From Nocardioides sp. CER19 (lineage in GTDB: Bacteria; Actinomycetota; Actinomycetes; Propionibacteriales; Nocardioidaceae), in assembly GCF_029846275.1 (NCBI RefSeq), contig NZ_JARVWS010000001.1, positions 186,001-250,000 of the forward strand: a stretch of DNA of 64,000 bases. Reading direction: 5' to 3'. Below are positions 24,625-32,984 of this stretch, piece by piece. The notes under the pieces are model-generated. The model ran no database searches. It was not told where the DNA came from and saw only the letters and a program-made list of their open reading frames with translations. The position numbers and the translations under genes are program-made. How positions within the stretch are numbered: position 1 is the stretch's first letter; every line of letters begins with the position of its first letter.

Positions 24625-26253
24625 TCAGTGCGCCGGTGTCTCCGGCGTCAGCTCCTCCTCGACACCGGTGTCTCCGGCGTCGACGCTGTAGTCCTCGAGC
24701 CGGGTGGCGTCCACGCCGTCGGGGACCTTGAGCGCGCGCATCACGATCGTCGCGACGATCGTGACGACCAGGTTGATGAGGAACGCCATGAGGGCGACGT
24801 AGACCTTCGTGTCAGTGCCCCAGAACGTGGTCAGCGGGCCGCCGAAGTGGGCCTGCGTCGGCGAGGCGATGTCGTACTCGGTCCAGGTGCCCCAGACCAT
24901 CGCGACCGCCCAGCCGAGCAGCAACGCCCATCGGTGGAACCACCGCGTGTAGAGGCCGACCACGATCGCCGGGAGCGTCTGCAGGATCCAGACGCCGCCG
25001 AGCAGCTGCAGGTTGATCGCGAAGTCCTTCGACAGCGCCAGCACGAAGATCAGCGCTCCGAACTTCACCACCAGGGACACGATCTTCGACTGCTGCGCCT
25101 CCTGCGCCGGGGTGGCGTTCGGGTTGAGGAACGCCTTGTAGATGTTGCGGGTCCACAGGTTCGCCGCGGCGATCGACATGATCGCGGCGGGCACGAGCGC
25201 GCCGATCACGATGGCGGCGTAGGCGACGCCGGCGAACCACGACGGGAACTCGTTCTCGAACAGCTGCGGGACCGACTGCTGCGGGTTGGTGACCTTCACG
25301 CCGGCGGCGATGGCGACGAAGCCGAGGAGCGCGAGCAGGCCGAGCAGGAAGGAGTACGCCGGCAGCAGCGACGCGTTGCGCCGGATGACGTTGCGGCTCT
25401 TCGTGGACAGGACGCCCGTCACCGAGTGCGGGTACATGAACAGGGCCAGCGCGCTGCCGAGGGCGAGCGAGGCGTAGGCCCAGTGCGCCGCCGGTGGCGG
25501 GATGATGCCACGGCCCTGCGCCTTCCCGGCCGCGATCGCATCGGCGTTGGTCTTGTTGAAGTCGTCGAAGCTGCTCTGCGCCGAGTCAAAGATGTGGCCC
25601 CAGCCGCCCAGGTGGTGCGGGATGTAGATGACCGCCACGATGATGACGATGTAGATCAGGGTGTCCTTGACGAACGCGATCAGCGCCGGCGCCCGCAGGC
25701 CGCTCGAGTAGGTGTAGGCCGCCAGGATGACGAACGCGATGAACAGCGGCAGGTCCTTGACGAACCAGTTGTCGCTGCTGCTCTGCAGGCCCATCACCTC
25801 GAGGACAACCTGCATGCCGACGAGCTGGAGCGCGATGTAGGGCATCGTGGCGACGATGCCGGTGATCGCGACGGCGAGGCTGAGGCCCTTCGAGCCGTAG
25901 CGGCCCTGGACGAAGTCGGCCGGCGTGACGTAGCCGTGGCGGTGGCTCACCGACCACAGCCGGGGCAGGAACGCGAAGATGATCGGGTAGACGACGATCG
26001 TGTAGGGCACCGCGAAGAACCCGGTCACGCTGCCGGCGTAGAGCGTCGCCGGTACCGCGATGAACGTGTAGGCGGTGTAGATGTCGCCGCCGATGAGGAA
26101 CCAGGCGATGAAGGTGCCGAAGCCCCGGCCGCCGAGGCCCCACTCGTCGAGGTTGTCGAGGGCGGCGGCGCGACGCCAGCGCGCCGCGGCGAAGCCCATC
26201 ACGGTGACGACGAGGAACAGGAAGATGAAGACGCTGAAGGCGACGGCGTTCAT
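24625..26253 (-). CDS. Sodium:solute symporter (SSS family), monocarboxylate-type
   Basis: This is a 542-residue protein with about 13 membrane spans. It starts MNAVAFSVFIFLFLVVTVMGF and shows the SSS core GGRGFGTFIAWFLIGGDIYTAYTF. Later come YVTPADFVQGRYGS and the SSS signature region GALVPAAIMSIAAANLWTRNIYK. Length and the accompanying DUF3311 gene match the actinobacterial MctC/acetate-pyruvate type. It should couple Na+ entry to uptake of small organic acids; the substrate is inferred. The ATG at 26253 puts the first TM at residue 5. It is co-transcribed with DUF3311 (62-bp gap). Confidence 0.9.
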   Translation of the reverse strand: MNAVAFSVFIFLFLVVTVMGFAAARWRRAAALDNLDEWGLGGRGFGTFIAWFLIGGDIYTAYTFIAVPATLYAGSVTGFFAVPYTIVVYPIIFAFLPRLWSVSHRHGYVTPADFVQGRYGSKGLSLAVAITGIVATMPYIALQLVGMQVVLEVMGLQSSSDNWFVKDLPLFIAFVILAAYTYSSGLRAPALIAFVKDTLIYIVIIVAVIYIPHHLGGWGHIFDSAQSSFDDFNKTNADAIAAGKAQGRGIIPPPAAHWAYASLALGSALALFMYPHSVTGVLSTKSRNVIRRNASLLPAYSFLLGLLALLGFVAIAAGVKVTNPQQSVPQLFENEFPSWFAGVAYAAIVIGALVPAAIMSIAAANLWTRNIYKAFLNPNATPAQEAQQSKIVSLVVKFGALIFVLALSKDFAINLQLLGGVWILQTLPAIVVGLYTRWFHRWALLLGWAVAMVWGTWTEYDIASPTQAHFGGPLTTFWGTDTKVYVALMAFLINLVVTIVATIVMRALKVPDGVDATRLEDYSVDAGDTGVEEELTPETPAH

Positions 26254-26314
26254 CGGGGCCCCCGATCGATGGTGAGCAACGCGAAGCGGGGGAGCGAAGG
26301 ATCGAGCGGGGTGA

Positions 26315-26575
26315 TCATCGGCGCTCACCCTTCGAGTCCAGCTCGGGGAGTCCCCTGGCGGCGCGGTCGCGCCGCACCGCCTCCTTCGCGACGTAGTAGG
26401 CGGTCACGGTGAAGGCCGCCGCGCACGGGATGAGGAGGAACTGGAACCAGTAGTAGAAGGGGAACCCCCACAACCGGGGGTCGTCCTTGTCGTAGAGCCC
26501 CACCAGGAGCGGTACGACGATCGGTGGGATCAGCAGGATCCCGACGATGATCCAGAGTGGTCGTGAGGACGGCAT
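26315..26575 (-). CDS. DUF3311 small membrane protein
   Basis: This is an 86-residue protein with two TM helices (LWIIVGILLIPPIVVPLLVGLY and FPFYYWFQFLLIPCAAAFTVTAYYVA) and a basic cytoplasmic tail. DUF3311 proteins are encoded just before SSS symporters and probably act as a small subunit or stabiliser, as PanF or ActP partners do. The FPFYYWFQ block is typical. Start and stop fit an operon with the symporter downstream. Confidence 0.9.
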   Translation of the reverse strand: MPSSRPLWIIVGILLIPPIVVPLLVGLYDKDDPRLWGFPFYYWFQFLLIPCAAAFTVTAYYVAKEAVRRDRAARGLPELDSKGERR

Positions 26576-26609
26576 GGCGTGCCCACCTTCCCGAGTGATG
26601 ACGAGCGGT

Positions 26610-26646
26610 ACCCCCGGCGGGTGACCCTAGTCACCTCCCCGGGGGT
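26610..26646. promoter_or_regulatory. Nested palindrome: hairpin with CRP-like GTGA-N6-TCAC core
   Basis: The outer arms ACCCCCGG/CCGGGGGT enclose GGTGACCCTAGTCACC (26620-26635). It lies after the DUF1707 stop and 35 bp before the DUF3311 start. It can be read as a terminator hairpin for the PadR operon, or as a CRP/GlxR-type site for the symporter operon. Both may apply. Confidence 0.5.
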
Positions 26647-26661
26647 TCGTCACGCACTCGG

Positions 26662-27048
26662 CTACCAGCGGCGTGCCGGACGGCTCCCGTGCCACTGCCG
26701 GGGCCCACGGCGGTGGTGGCTGATCTTGAAGAAGATCACCACGGCGACCACGAGCAGGACCAGCGGCAGGTGGGTGAGCACCAGGCCGCCGACGACGAGC
26801 ACGAGCAGCGCGACCACCGGCAGCGGGAGGCGACCGCGGTCGCGCCGCCGAGCCGGCGGCTCTGGCGGCGCGAGGCGCGGCAGGTCGTGGAAGAGCGTGT
26901 CGAGATCGGCGCGGGTGCGTGCCGTCCAGATCGCATCCAGCCGCTCGGCGTACTCGCTGTGCTCGAGACGGCCGGCGGTGTAATGGTCGGCGAGAGCGGC
27001 GGCGGCCTGCTCGCGCTCGGCGTCGCCGATGCGGGTGTCCCCGCTCAT
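26662..27048 (-). CDS. DUF1707 domain membrane protein
   Basis: This is a 128-residue protein. The N-terminal DUF1707 domain (RIGDAEREQAAAALADHYTAGRLEHSEYAERLDAIWTARTRADL, split here by family convention into helix-loop-helix) covers residues 5-50. A Pro/Arg linker and a C-terminal hydrophobic hairpin (residues 75-108) follow, then a basic tail. DUF1707 occurs in actinobacterial membrane proteins of unknown role. The start overlaps the padR stop by 4 bp, so it is cotranscribed with and probably controlled by PadR. Confidence 0.88.
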   Translation of the reverse strand: MSGDTRIGDAEREQAAAALADHYTAGRLEHSEYAERLDAIWTARTRADLDTLFHDLPRLAPPEPPARRRDRGRLPLPVVALLVLVVGGLVLTHLPLVLLVVAVVIFFKISHHRRGPRQWHGSRPARRW

Positions 27049-27722
27049 GACCCCTCGCCCTCCGCTTCATCGGGCTCGTCCGTGCCGTGGGCCTCCGGCC
27101 CGTCGGCGAGGATGCCGTAGAGCTTGCGGCGGGTCTCGACCAGCACCTCGAGCGCCGCGGACCGCTGGGCCTCGGAGCCCTGGGTGGCCAACTGCCAGAC
27201 CGCACTGGCGACCTGCCCGATCTCGGACTTGAGGGTGCGGCCGAAGTCACCGCCGTGGGACGCCTGCGCGGCCTCGAACGGGCGCCAGACGGCGGCGACG
27301 TCCTCGCCGTGCTCGGCGACCCAGGCGTCGCCGTCGGCGGTGAGGCGGATGGCCCGGCGACCGCCGGCCTCGTCGGTCTCGATGAGCCCCTCGTCCTCGA
27401 GCTGTTGGATGGTCGGGTAGACCGAGCCGGGGCTGGGGCGCCACTCGCCCTTGCTCCGCGCGGCGATCTGCTGGATGACCTGGTAGCCGTTGATGTGCTC
27501 ACCGGCGGCCTTGGCCTCGGCGAGCACGCCGAGGATCGCCGACCGTACGTCGCCCCGCCGCACGCGCGGGCCCCGACGCTGCTCGGCCTGGCCGAAGAGC
27601 GCCGCCGCCCACGGCGGCGGGCCGCCGCGATGACCGCGCCCTCCGCCCCACGGCTGGTCGGTCCACTCGCCCCACGGGCTGCGGCCCTGATGCTCGCGCC
27701 ACGTGCCTCGATTGTCGTTCAT
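27045..27722 (-). CDS. PadR-family transcriptional regulator
   Basis: This is a 225-residue repressor. An N-terminal extension rich in Gly, Trp and Arg (residues 1-55) precedes the PadR winged helix (RSAILGVLAEA to RRAIRLTADGDAWVAEH, about 59-140), which includes GYQVIQQIAARSKGEWRPSPGSVYPTIQQLEDEGLI in two halves. A C-terminal helical domain follows. PadR proteins sense phenolic acids or drugs. A perfect 16-bp palindrome 41 bp upstream is the likely autoregulatory operator. It forms an operon with DUF1707. Confidence 0.9.
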   Translation of the reverse strand: MNDNRGTWREHQGRSPWGEWTDQPWGGGRGHRGGPPPWAAALFGQAEQRRGPRVRRGDVRSAILGVLAEAKAAGEHINGYQVIQQIAARSKGEWRPSPGSVYPTIQQLEDEGLIETDEAGGRRAIRLTADGDAWVAEHGEDVAAVWRPFEAAQASHGGDFGRTLKSEIGQVASAVWQLATQGSEAQRSAALEVLVETRRKLYGILADGPEAHGTDEPDEAEGEGS

Positions 27723-27763
27723 GATGGTTCCCTCCGTCGGGATCGCAGAAGATCGCCAGAATG

Positions 27764-27779
27764 TCGCGATATATCGCGA
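27764..27779. promoter_or_regulatory. Operator palindrome for PadR
   Basis: TCGCGATATATCGCGA is a perfect 16-bp palindrome in the promoter region of padR. It is AT-centred with GC flanks, like known PadR sites. Repeated GATCGC half-sites lie just downstream at 27741 and 27751. Confidence 0.6.
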
Positions 27780-27871
27780 TCGTACGCCGGAGGGAATGGG
27801 CTGGCCAGCCCCCTCTCGCGACCGACTAACCTGCCAGCAGCGGCGCGACGCCGACCCGTAGGAGGATGCCG

Positions 27872-28216
27872 ATGACTTCGCCGGACGAGCTGCGGCGCCA
27901 GGCGCGGAAGAAGCGCGCGGACGCCGACCTGCTGCGGGAGACCGCCGGACAGTTGCGGACCAAGGGGGGCGCGCTCGACGACGGGACGCGAGAGGTGCTG
28001 AGCCACTACCCCCACCAGCAGACCGGTGTGTGGGTGGGCCCCGCGGCCGACACCTTCTACGGCGAGCTCACCACCGTGAGCACGAACCTCGGCACCCTGG
28101 GGACGGACGTCACGGGGTACGCCGGAGCGTGCGAGCGGAAGGCCGGCGCGCTCGACGACGAGGCGGACGACCTCGAGGCCCAGGCCCGCACGCTCGAGCA
28201 GCAGGCGACGAAGTAG
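27872..28216 (+). CDS. WXG100-like small helical protein
   Basis: This is a 114-residue helix-hairpin protein: charged helix (ELRRQARKKRADADLLRETAGQLRT), loop with VWVGPAADTFYGEL (a W-x-G-like turn in which Trp is followed by Val-Gly), then a long second helix. The layout fits the ESAT-6/WXG100 superfamily, usually secreted by type VII (ESX) systems as dimers or as N-terminal partners of toxins. AGGAGG lies 6 nt before the ATG at 27872. The earlier ATG at 27866 sits on the ribosome binding site. The four genes of the cassette that follows are on the opposite strand. Confidence 0.7.
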   Translation: MTSPDELRRQARKKRADADLLRETAGQLRTKGGALDDGTREVLSHYPHQQTGVWVGPAADTFYGELTTVSTNLGTLGTDVTGYAGACERKAGALDDEADDLEAQARTLEQQATK

Positions 28217-28222
28217 CAGCCG

Positions 28223-29032
28223 TCAGCCGATGACGGCCGCGACGACGGCCGCCCACACCGACTCGGCGGGCCATGCCTGGAAGCGCACCCGCTCCTCGTC
28301 GCCGGCCGGTCGCTGGAGGCCGAAGACCCCCCGAGTGCCGGCCGAGACCCCGATGAGCCCCGTGTCGTCGGAGGTCTGGAGCGTCCACAGCCACCACGGC
28401 TGTGACCAGACCTCGCGCAGCGCCTCGTCGCCGCCGTCCGGCACGGGCGTGTCCGGGTCGTCGGCGCGCGCGACGACGCTCGCGAACGGCAGCAGCTCCG
28501 GTTCGGTGGCCATCGGCCAGGCCGGGCCGAGGCCGAGCCAGGCGGCGACGAGCACGGGCAGGTAGGACGTCGGCACGTCCTGGAGCCAGACCCGCCCGGC
28601 CATCGCGGCGATCTCCTCGCCGGACCGGCGCGGGCCGGCCCACCAGGCAGGCGGGTCGGTCAGGACGACGACCGCCGCCGACCCGACCCAGTAGGCGTCC
28701 AGCGTGAGCGGAGCCAGCGACGCGGCCGCCTCGACGCGGACGTGACGGTCGGCGCGGCGTACGACCTCGGTGAACCTCAGGCCCGCCTCGGTCAGCGCGC
28801 CGTCGTCGGTGAGCAGGCCGCCGCCGACGAGGTCGGCGAACGCCTCGCGCTCCGGCACGTCGAGCTTGGCGGCACGGATCCGCTTGCGCCAGGCGTCGAG
28901 GAGCAGCGAGAGCCCGGTGCGGGTAGTGGCGATGCCTGAATGCTCCCAGGGCTGGGCGCCGCCGACGCCGGCCAGGTCCTCGAGGTCCTCACCGCGAGCG
29001 GCCCAGAACGCGTCGCGTCGTGGCTCAGGCAT
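28223..29032 (-). CDS. Hypothetical protein, possibly EspG-like ESX chaperone
   Basis: This is a 269-residue soluble protein with no signal peptide. Segments EREAFADLVGGGLLTDDGALTEAGLRF and VRVEAAASLAPLTLDAYWVG are followed by a mixed alpha/beta C-terminus. The layout (winged start, repeated beta strands with Ala/Val-rich helices) is reminiscent of EspG chaperones that bind WXG100/PE/PPE proteins, but this match is weak. Its stop is 6 bp from the WXG100-like gene stop, and it overlaps the next upstream gene by 8 bp. Co-translation with the rest of the cassette is likely. Confidence 0.5.
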   Translation of the reverse strand: MPEPRRDAFWAARGEDLEDLAGVGGAQPWEHSGIATTRTGLSLLLDAWRKRIRAAKLDVPEREAFADLVGGGLLTDDGALTEAGLRFTEVVRRADRHVRVEAAASLAPLTLDAYWVGSAAVVVLTDPPAWWAGPRRSGEEIAAMAGRVWLQDVPTSYLPVLVAAWLGLGPAWPMATEPELLPFASVVARADDPDTPVPDGGDEALREVWSQPWWLWTLQTSDDTGLIGVSAGTRGVFGLQRPAGDEERVRFQAWPAESVWAAVVAAVIG

Positions 29033-29510
29033 CGGCGGTCCTCTCGGGCAGCAGGCGCAGGCCGGAGACGGCCTCGTCCACCGCGGCGTTCACCCGCAGG
29101 CAGCGGTCGGTGTCGGCGCTCGCGGTGACCGTGACGACCCGGCCGCGGTGGACGAACACGAACTGGGTCACCTGGACGGCGATCCGCTCGTCGAGGTAGG
29201 CGAACACCAGCCGGCGACCCGGCGGCTCGAGCCACAGGTCGTAGGCCAGCACCCGCGTGTCCGGCAGGGCCAGAGCGGCGGCGATCGCCTCGGTGCCCGC
29301 CTGGTGCGGTGAGGGCGCGGGCGTCTGCGGCGCGGACGCGACAACGGTGATGTTGGGCCGGAAGCCGTCGTCGGCTGTCCACGGCTCGGGCGCGAGCACG
29401 AGCGGGGCGAAGCCCTCGTCGTCGGGCTCCTGGACCAGCTGGCGCCACCCGGCCGGTACGCCGATCGCGAGCCCGATGAGCCGGTCCTCGACCAGCGGCG
29501 CGGCGCTCAC
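29025..29510 (-). CDS. Hypothetical protein, LpqN/DUF1795-like fold possible
   Basis: This is a 161-residue protein without signal peptide. It begins LIGLAIGVPAGWRQLVQ, continues with FRPNITVVASAP, and ends in strand-rich YLDERIAVQVTQFVFVHRGRVVTVTASAD. The plan of a GW turn, an F-x-PN-hydrophobic strand and a final T-x-T-hydrophobic strand resembles the PsbP/Mog1/DUF1795 and LpqN group. The evidence is only moderate. The GTG at 29510 overlaps the upstream stop (GTGA), which is why I chose it over longer forms. It lies in the middle of the four-gene minus-strand cassette. Confidence 0.5.
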   Translation of the reverse strand: MSAAPLVEDRLIGLAIGVPAGWRQLVQEPDDEGFAPLVLAPEPWTADDGFRPNITVVASAPQTPAPSPHQAGTEAIAAALALPDTRVLAYDLWLEPPGRRLVFAYLDERIAVQVTQFVFVHRGRVVTVTASADTDRCLRVNAAVDEAVSGLRLLPERTADA

Positions 29511-29854
29511 CGGCGCACGCTCCGCTGCCAGTCGCGGTGCTCGCGGTACCACTCCGGCTGCAGCGACCGGGGCAGCCAGAAGAAGCTCAGCAGCAGGAGC
29601 ACCCAGCCGACGACGATCGGGATGCCGACCAGCAGGTCGGCGACCGGCGACGTGAACAGCGGCCAGCACAGGCCCGCGAGCACGCCGGCGACACCGCCCC
29701 AGAGCAGCCCGAACCCGAGCGTCGCGCGCGGCCACAGGGTCAGCCAGAACGGCTTGGCGACACCGCGGTAGGCGGCCAGGCCGACGAGGACGAACACCAT
29801 CGCCGCGCCGACCAGGCCCCACTGGACGCCTGTCGCTTCCTCGGTCCCTGTCAT
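29507..29854 (-). CDS. Small integral membrane protein of the WXG100 cassette
   Basis: This is a 115-residue protein with three predicted TM helices (VQWGLVGAAMVFVLVGLAAYRGV; ATLGFGLLWGGVAGVLAGLCWPLF; VADLLVGIPIVVGWVLLLLSFFWL) and a short basic C-terminus. No family is recognised. It is coupled by a 4-bp overlap to the next gene and lies 21 bp behind the glycine-zipper protein gene. It could anchor or shield that protein; this is inference. Confidence 0.65.
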   Translation of the reverse strand: MTGTEEATGVQWGLVGAAMVFVLVGLAAYRGVAKPFWLTLWPRATLGFGLLWGGVAGVLAGLCWPLFTSPVADLLVGIPIVVGWVLLLLSFFWLPRSLQPEWYREHRDWQRSVRR

Positions 29855-29875
29855 GCCTCCACCTCGTCGCGAGCC

Positions 29876-30919
29876 TCAGAAGATCGAGTCCCAGACCTTC
29901 TTGGCACCGTCACCGATCCCCTCACCGAGCTCCTTCAGTCCGGTTCCGACGGCCTTGCCGGCCTTGCTGCCGACGAAGGCGCCGATGGCGCCGCCGACGA
30001 TCGCACCCCCGACCGTACCGACCACCGGGATCGGGACGAACGAGCCCACGCTGGCGCCGATCTCGGCACCGACGATGCCGCCGGCGACCGCGCCGCCGCC
30101 CTCGGTGGCCATGTTGTAGCTGGCGGACGCGACCTTCTGCCCCGTCGACCAGTCCGGGTGGTACTTCGCGTCCTCCTCCCACTGCGTCATGTAGGAGTCG
30201 TAGAGCGTCAGGCCGGTGCCGACGATGAACAGTCCCTTGCTGCCGTACTTCGCCCACGCCGGCGGGCGCCCCAGCTCGGGCGACGTCGTCAGGCTCCGGC
30301 CGGGCTCGTACATGCCCTTGCCCTCCGCCAGCTCCGAGAGCCTCGCGATCCGCGGATCGCCCGTGCTGCCCTGGGGCACGAGGAGGCCGGACGCCCTGCG
30401 GATGAGCGGGGTGTCACGGACGACGTCGTCGGGCGCCTCGGTGACGAGGTCGACGAGGCGGGACGCCAGCTGGCGGCCGGCCGCCGTATCGGTGGCCGGG
30501 ACGTAGACGCGCCAGTTGCGGTAGCGGTCCATGAGGCCGCCCGCCGTACCGAGGACGAAGGCGCCGAACTCGTCGGACCGCGCGGTGTCGTCGACGTTCT
30601 CGAGGATGCTCTTGTCGGGGTCCCAGCCGAGCTTGGCCAGATCGGGCAGCCAATAGCCGACCTTGCCGAGCTCCTTGAGCGGCAGCACGTCGTCGACGTA
30701 CTTGAGTGCGTGGTCCTTGGCGAAGCCGGCCGACCGGGCCAGCACCTCGGCCTCCGTCGTCGCGCGCCCGTAGACGTCGGGGGCGCCCGGCACCAGGTGG
30801 TCGACGGACTCGATCTTGTCGCGGATCTCGCGGGCCACGTGGGTCAGGGAGACCGAGGCGCCCAGGGTTGCCGCCGACATCGCGATGACCCCGTCGGGGT
30901 CGATGCCCACCGTGCCCAT
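29876..30919 (-). CDS. Putative WXG100-like effector with C-terminal glycine-zipper domain
   Basis: This is a 347-residue protein. Residues 1-65 form helices resembling WXG100 or LXG starts (SAATLGASVSLTHVAREIRDKIESV). The middle, 66-255, is soluble. The end carries two glycine-zipper stretches (GGAVAGGIVGAEIGASVGS and GGAIVGGAIGAFVGSKAGKA) followed by an amphipathic tail. Glycine zippers insert in membranes in toxins and pore-formers. The middle segment contains GLTLYDSYMTQWEEDAKYHPD, an acidic linker. With the WXG100 protein, EspG/LpqN-like proteins and small membrane protein, it suggests a secreted or membrane-active factor with chaperones. No type VII core (EccC) is in the window. Function is not established. 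Confidence 0.6.
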   Translation of the reverse strand: MGTVGIDPDGVIAMSAATLGASVSLTHVAREIRDKIESVDHLVPGAPDVYGRATTEAEVLARSAGFAKDHALKYVDDVLPLKELGKVGYWLPDLAKLGWDPDKSILENVDDTARSDEFGAFVLGTAGGLMDRYRNWRVYVPATDTAAGRQLASRLVDLVTEAPDDVVRDTPLIRRASGLLVPQGSTGDPRIARLSELAEGKGMYEPGRSLTTSPELGRPPAWAKYGSKGLFIVGTGLTLYDSYMTQWEEDAKYHPDWSTGQKVASASYNMATEGGGAVAGGIVGAEIGASVGSFVPIPVVGTVGGAIVGGAIGAFVGSKAGKAVGTGLKELGEGIGDGAKKVWDSIF

Positions 30920-30995
30920 GTGGTCGCTTCCTCCGAGTCGGCCGGTCGTCAGTCGGGATGCATACCCTTACCGGCGCGACCGGAAACCCGCGGCC

Positions 30996-32903
30996 TCAGT
31001 CGGCCAGCCAGGCGGCGTACGCGTCGAAGGTGAACGGGCGACCGAGGAAGTCGGCGACCAGGTCGGCGGCGTCCTTCGAACCGCCCGGGGCGAGCACCTT
31101 GTCGCGGTAGCGGCCGGCGACGTCGGGCGCGAACAGGTCGGCGGTGTCGAACGCGCTGAACATGTCCTTCGCGATGACCAGCGACCACATGTAGGTGTAG
31201 TAGGCGGACGAGTAGCCGCCGAGGTGGCCGAAGTTCGCGAACATGTGCGTGCCCTCGATCCACGACGTCGGCGCGTAGCGGTCCTGGAGCTCGACCATCC
31301 GCTGGGTCAGCTCGGCGGGCCGCTCCTCGTGGAAGCGGTAGGACATGGCGGCGTAGAACATCTGCTGGCGCGCCTGGATGCCCTTGCCGAAGTCGTCGGC
31401 GGCGCGCATCTTCGCGACCAGCTCGGCGGGGATCGGCTCGCCGGCCGCGTCGCTGGCGAAGCCCTGCAGGACCGACGCGTCCCAGGCCCACTCCTCGAGC
31501 ATCTGCGACGGTGCCTCCACGAAGTCCCACTCGGTGGCGACGCCGGCGAACCGCGTCCACTCGCCGTGGCCGGCCAGGACGTGGTGCAGCAGGTGGCCGA
31601 ACTCGTGGAACAGCGTGACGACGTGGTCGTGCTCCATCAGGCCGCGGGAGAAGTTGCAGACCAGCACGCCCTCGGGGAGCTGTCGCCCGGCGACGCCGTC
31701 GGTGAGGGTGAACTGGGCGGCGTGCTTGTACTTGCCCTCGCGGGGGTGCAGGTCCAGGTGGACGCGACCGAGATGCGTGCTGTCGGCGACCCTGAAGACG
31801 TCGTAGGACGCCACGTCCTCGTGCCAGGTGGTGACCTCGATCGGCTCGTAGCGCAGGCCGAACAGCCGGCCGGTCACGTCGAGCAGGCCGGCCCGGACCT
31901 TCCCGAAGTCGAAGTAGGTGCGCACCAGCTGGGCGTCGACGTCGAGCTGCTCCTTGCGGACCAGCTCCTGGTAGTAGCTGAGGTCCGCGGAGGTGATCGC
32001 GGTGCCACCGGGCGCGTCCTGGCGGTAGCGCTCGATCACCACGTCGAGGTCGCGGCGCATCGGGCCGTCGGCCGCCTCGGCGATCTTGTCGATGAACTCG
32101 GCGATGGCCGGGCCGGTGCCGATCATCTTCACCTCGGCGTCGTACGACGGCCAGTCGGCGTAGCCGACCAGGCCGGCGAGCTCGTGGCGGAGCTCGAACA
32201 TCTCGCGCAGCACCGCGTCGTTGTGCGGCCAGCCGCGCTCGAGGAAGGCGATCGTGACGTCGCGCCTGACCCCGGCGTCGTGGACGAACATCCGCGCCGG
32301 CACCGAGTCCGGGTAGTCGGTCGAGACGACGACGAGGCCGTCCTCGCCGGCCGGGTGCGCGGCGAGCCAGTCCTCCGGCATGCCGGCCAGCCGCTCGGGG
32401 GTGACCCTGACCTCGCGGACGTCGTCGCGGATGACGCGGGAGAACTCCTGGCCCAGCTCGGTGAGCCGCTCGTTGATCTCCTTCAGCCGGGCCCGCACCT
32501 CGTCGGAGCGGTCGACACCGGCCCGGCGGAAGTCGCGCAGCGTCTTCTCGAGCAGCCGCGCGGCCAGCGGGTCCTCGGGGACCGTCAGACCGGCGAAGAC
32601 CTCATAGAGGGCGCGGTCCTGGTTGAGCTCGGTGACGAGCCGGTCCACCTCGATCTCCGCACCCTCGGACGCGGTGCGGACGTCCTCCAGCGGATGGACG
32701 TTGGCCAGCAGCGAGGCGGCAGCGGCGACGTTGCCGAGCTCGAGCGAGATCTCGTCCCACGTCTTCAGCGTCTCGGTCGCGTCCGACGGCGGCGACGAGC
32801 GCAGGCCGTCGGCCAGCTCCCGGGCACGGGCCAGGCCGGCGACCGCGCGTTCCTTCATCCAGGCGAGCGTCTCGGACGGGGCGGGGAGGTCGAGTGGCGT
32901 CAC
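30996..32903 (-). CDS. M3-family metallopeptidase (oligopeptidase-like)
   Basis: This is a 635-residue zinc peptidase, thimet-oligopeptidase fold. The zinc motif HEFGH is at 433-437 with the third ligand E462, inside FHEFGHLLHHVLAG and ATEWDFVEAPSQMLEEW. A helical N-terminal lid and LTELGQEFSRVIRDD precede it. C-terminal IEGTHMFANFGHLGGYSSAYYTYMWS is the substrate-recognition loop. No signal peptide is present, so it is cytosolic, turning over short peptides. Start is a GTG at 32903. Family members are about 640-690 residues. Confidence 0.95.
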   Translation of the reverse strand: MTPLDLPAPSETLAWMKERAVAGLARARELADGLRSSPPSDATETLKTWDEISLELGNVAAAASLLANVHPLEDVRTASEGAEIEVDRLVTELNQDRALYEVFAGLTVPEDPLAARLLEKTLRDFRRAGVDRSDEVRARLKEINERLTELGQEFSRVIRDDVREVRVTPERLAGMPEDWLAAHPAGEDGLVVVSTDYPDSVPARMFVHDAGVRRDVTIAFLERGWPHNDAVLREMFELRHELAGLVGYADWPSYDAEVKMIGTGPAIAEFIDKIAEAADGPMRRDLDVVIERYRQDAPGGTAITSADLSYYQELVRKEQLDVDAQLVRTYFDFGKVRAGLLDVTGRLFGLRYEPIEVTTWHEDVASYDVFRVADSTHLGRVHLDLHPREGKYKHAAQFTLTDGVAGRQLPEGVLVCNFSRGLMEHDHVVTLFHEFGHLLHHVLAGHGEWTRFAGVATEWDFVEAPSQMLEEWAWDASVLQGFASDAAGEPIPAELVAKMRAADDFGKGIQARQQMFYAAMSYRFHEERPAELTQRMVELQDRYAPTSWIEGTHMFANFGHLGGYSSAYYTYMWSLVIAKDMFSAFDTADLFAPDVAGRYRDKVLAPGGSKDAADLVADFLGRPFTFDAYAAWLAD

Positions 32904-32984
32904 CTTCCGAACACTAGGAGGTGGTCCCACTCGCTGTCGCCGTCCCCCCGGCGGCTGTCCCGGCGGAGCCCGGGACCGAGTCGC

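Noticed and set aside
24526..26412. Long plus-strand frame opposite the sodium:solute symporter
   Set aside because: It is Asp/Arg/Glu-rich, has no domain, and the opposite frame has 13 hydrophobic spans.
26610..26646. Unambiguous CRP site
   Set aside because: The same bases form a GC-rich terminator hairpin for the PadR operon. I keep it as a dual possibility only.
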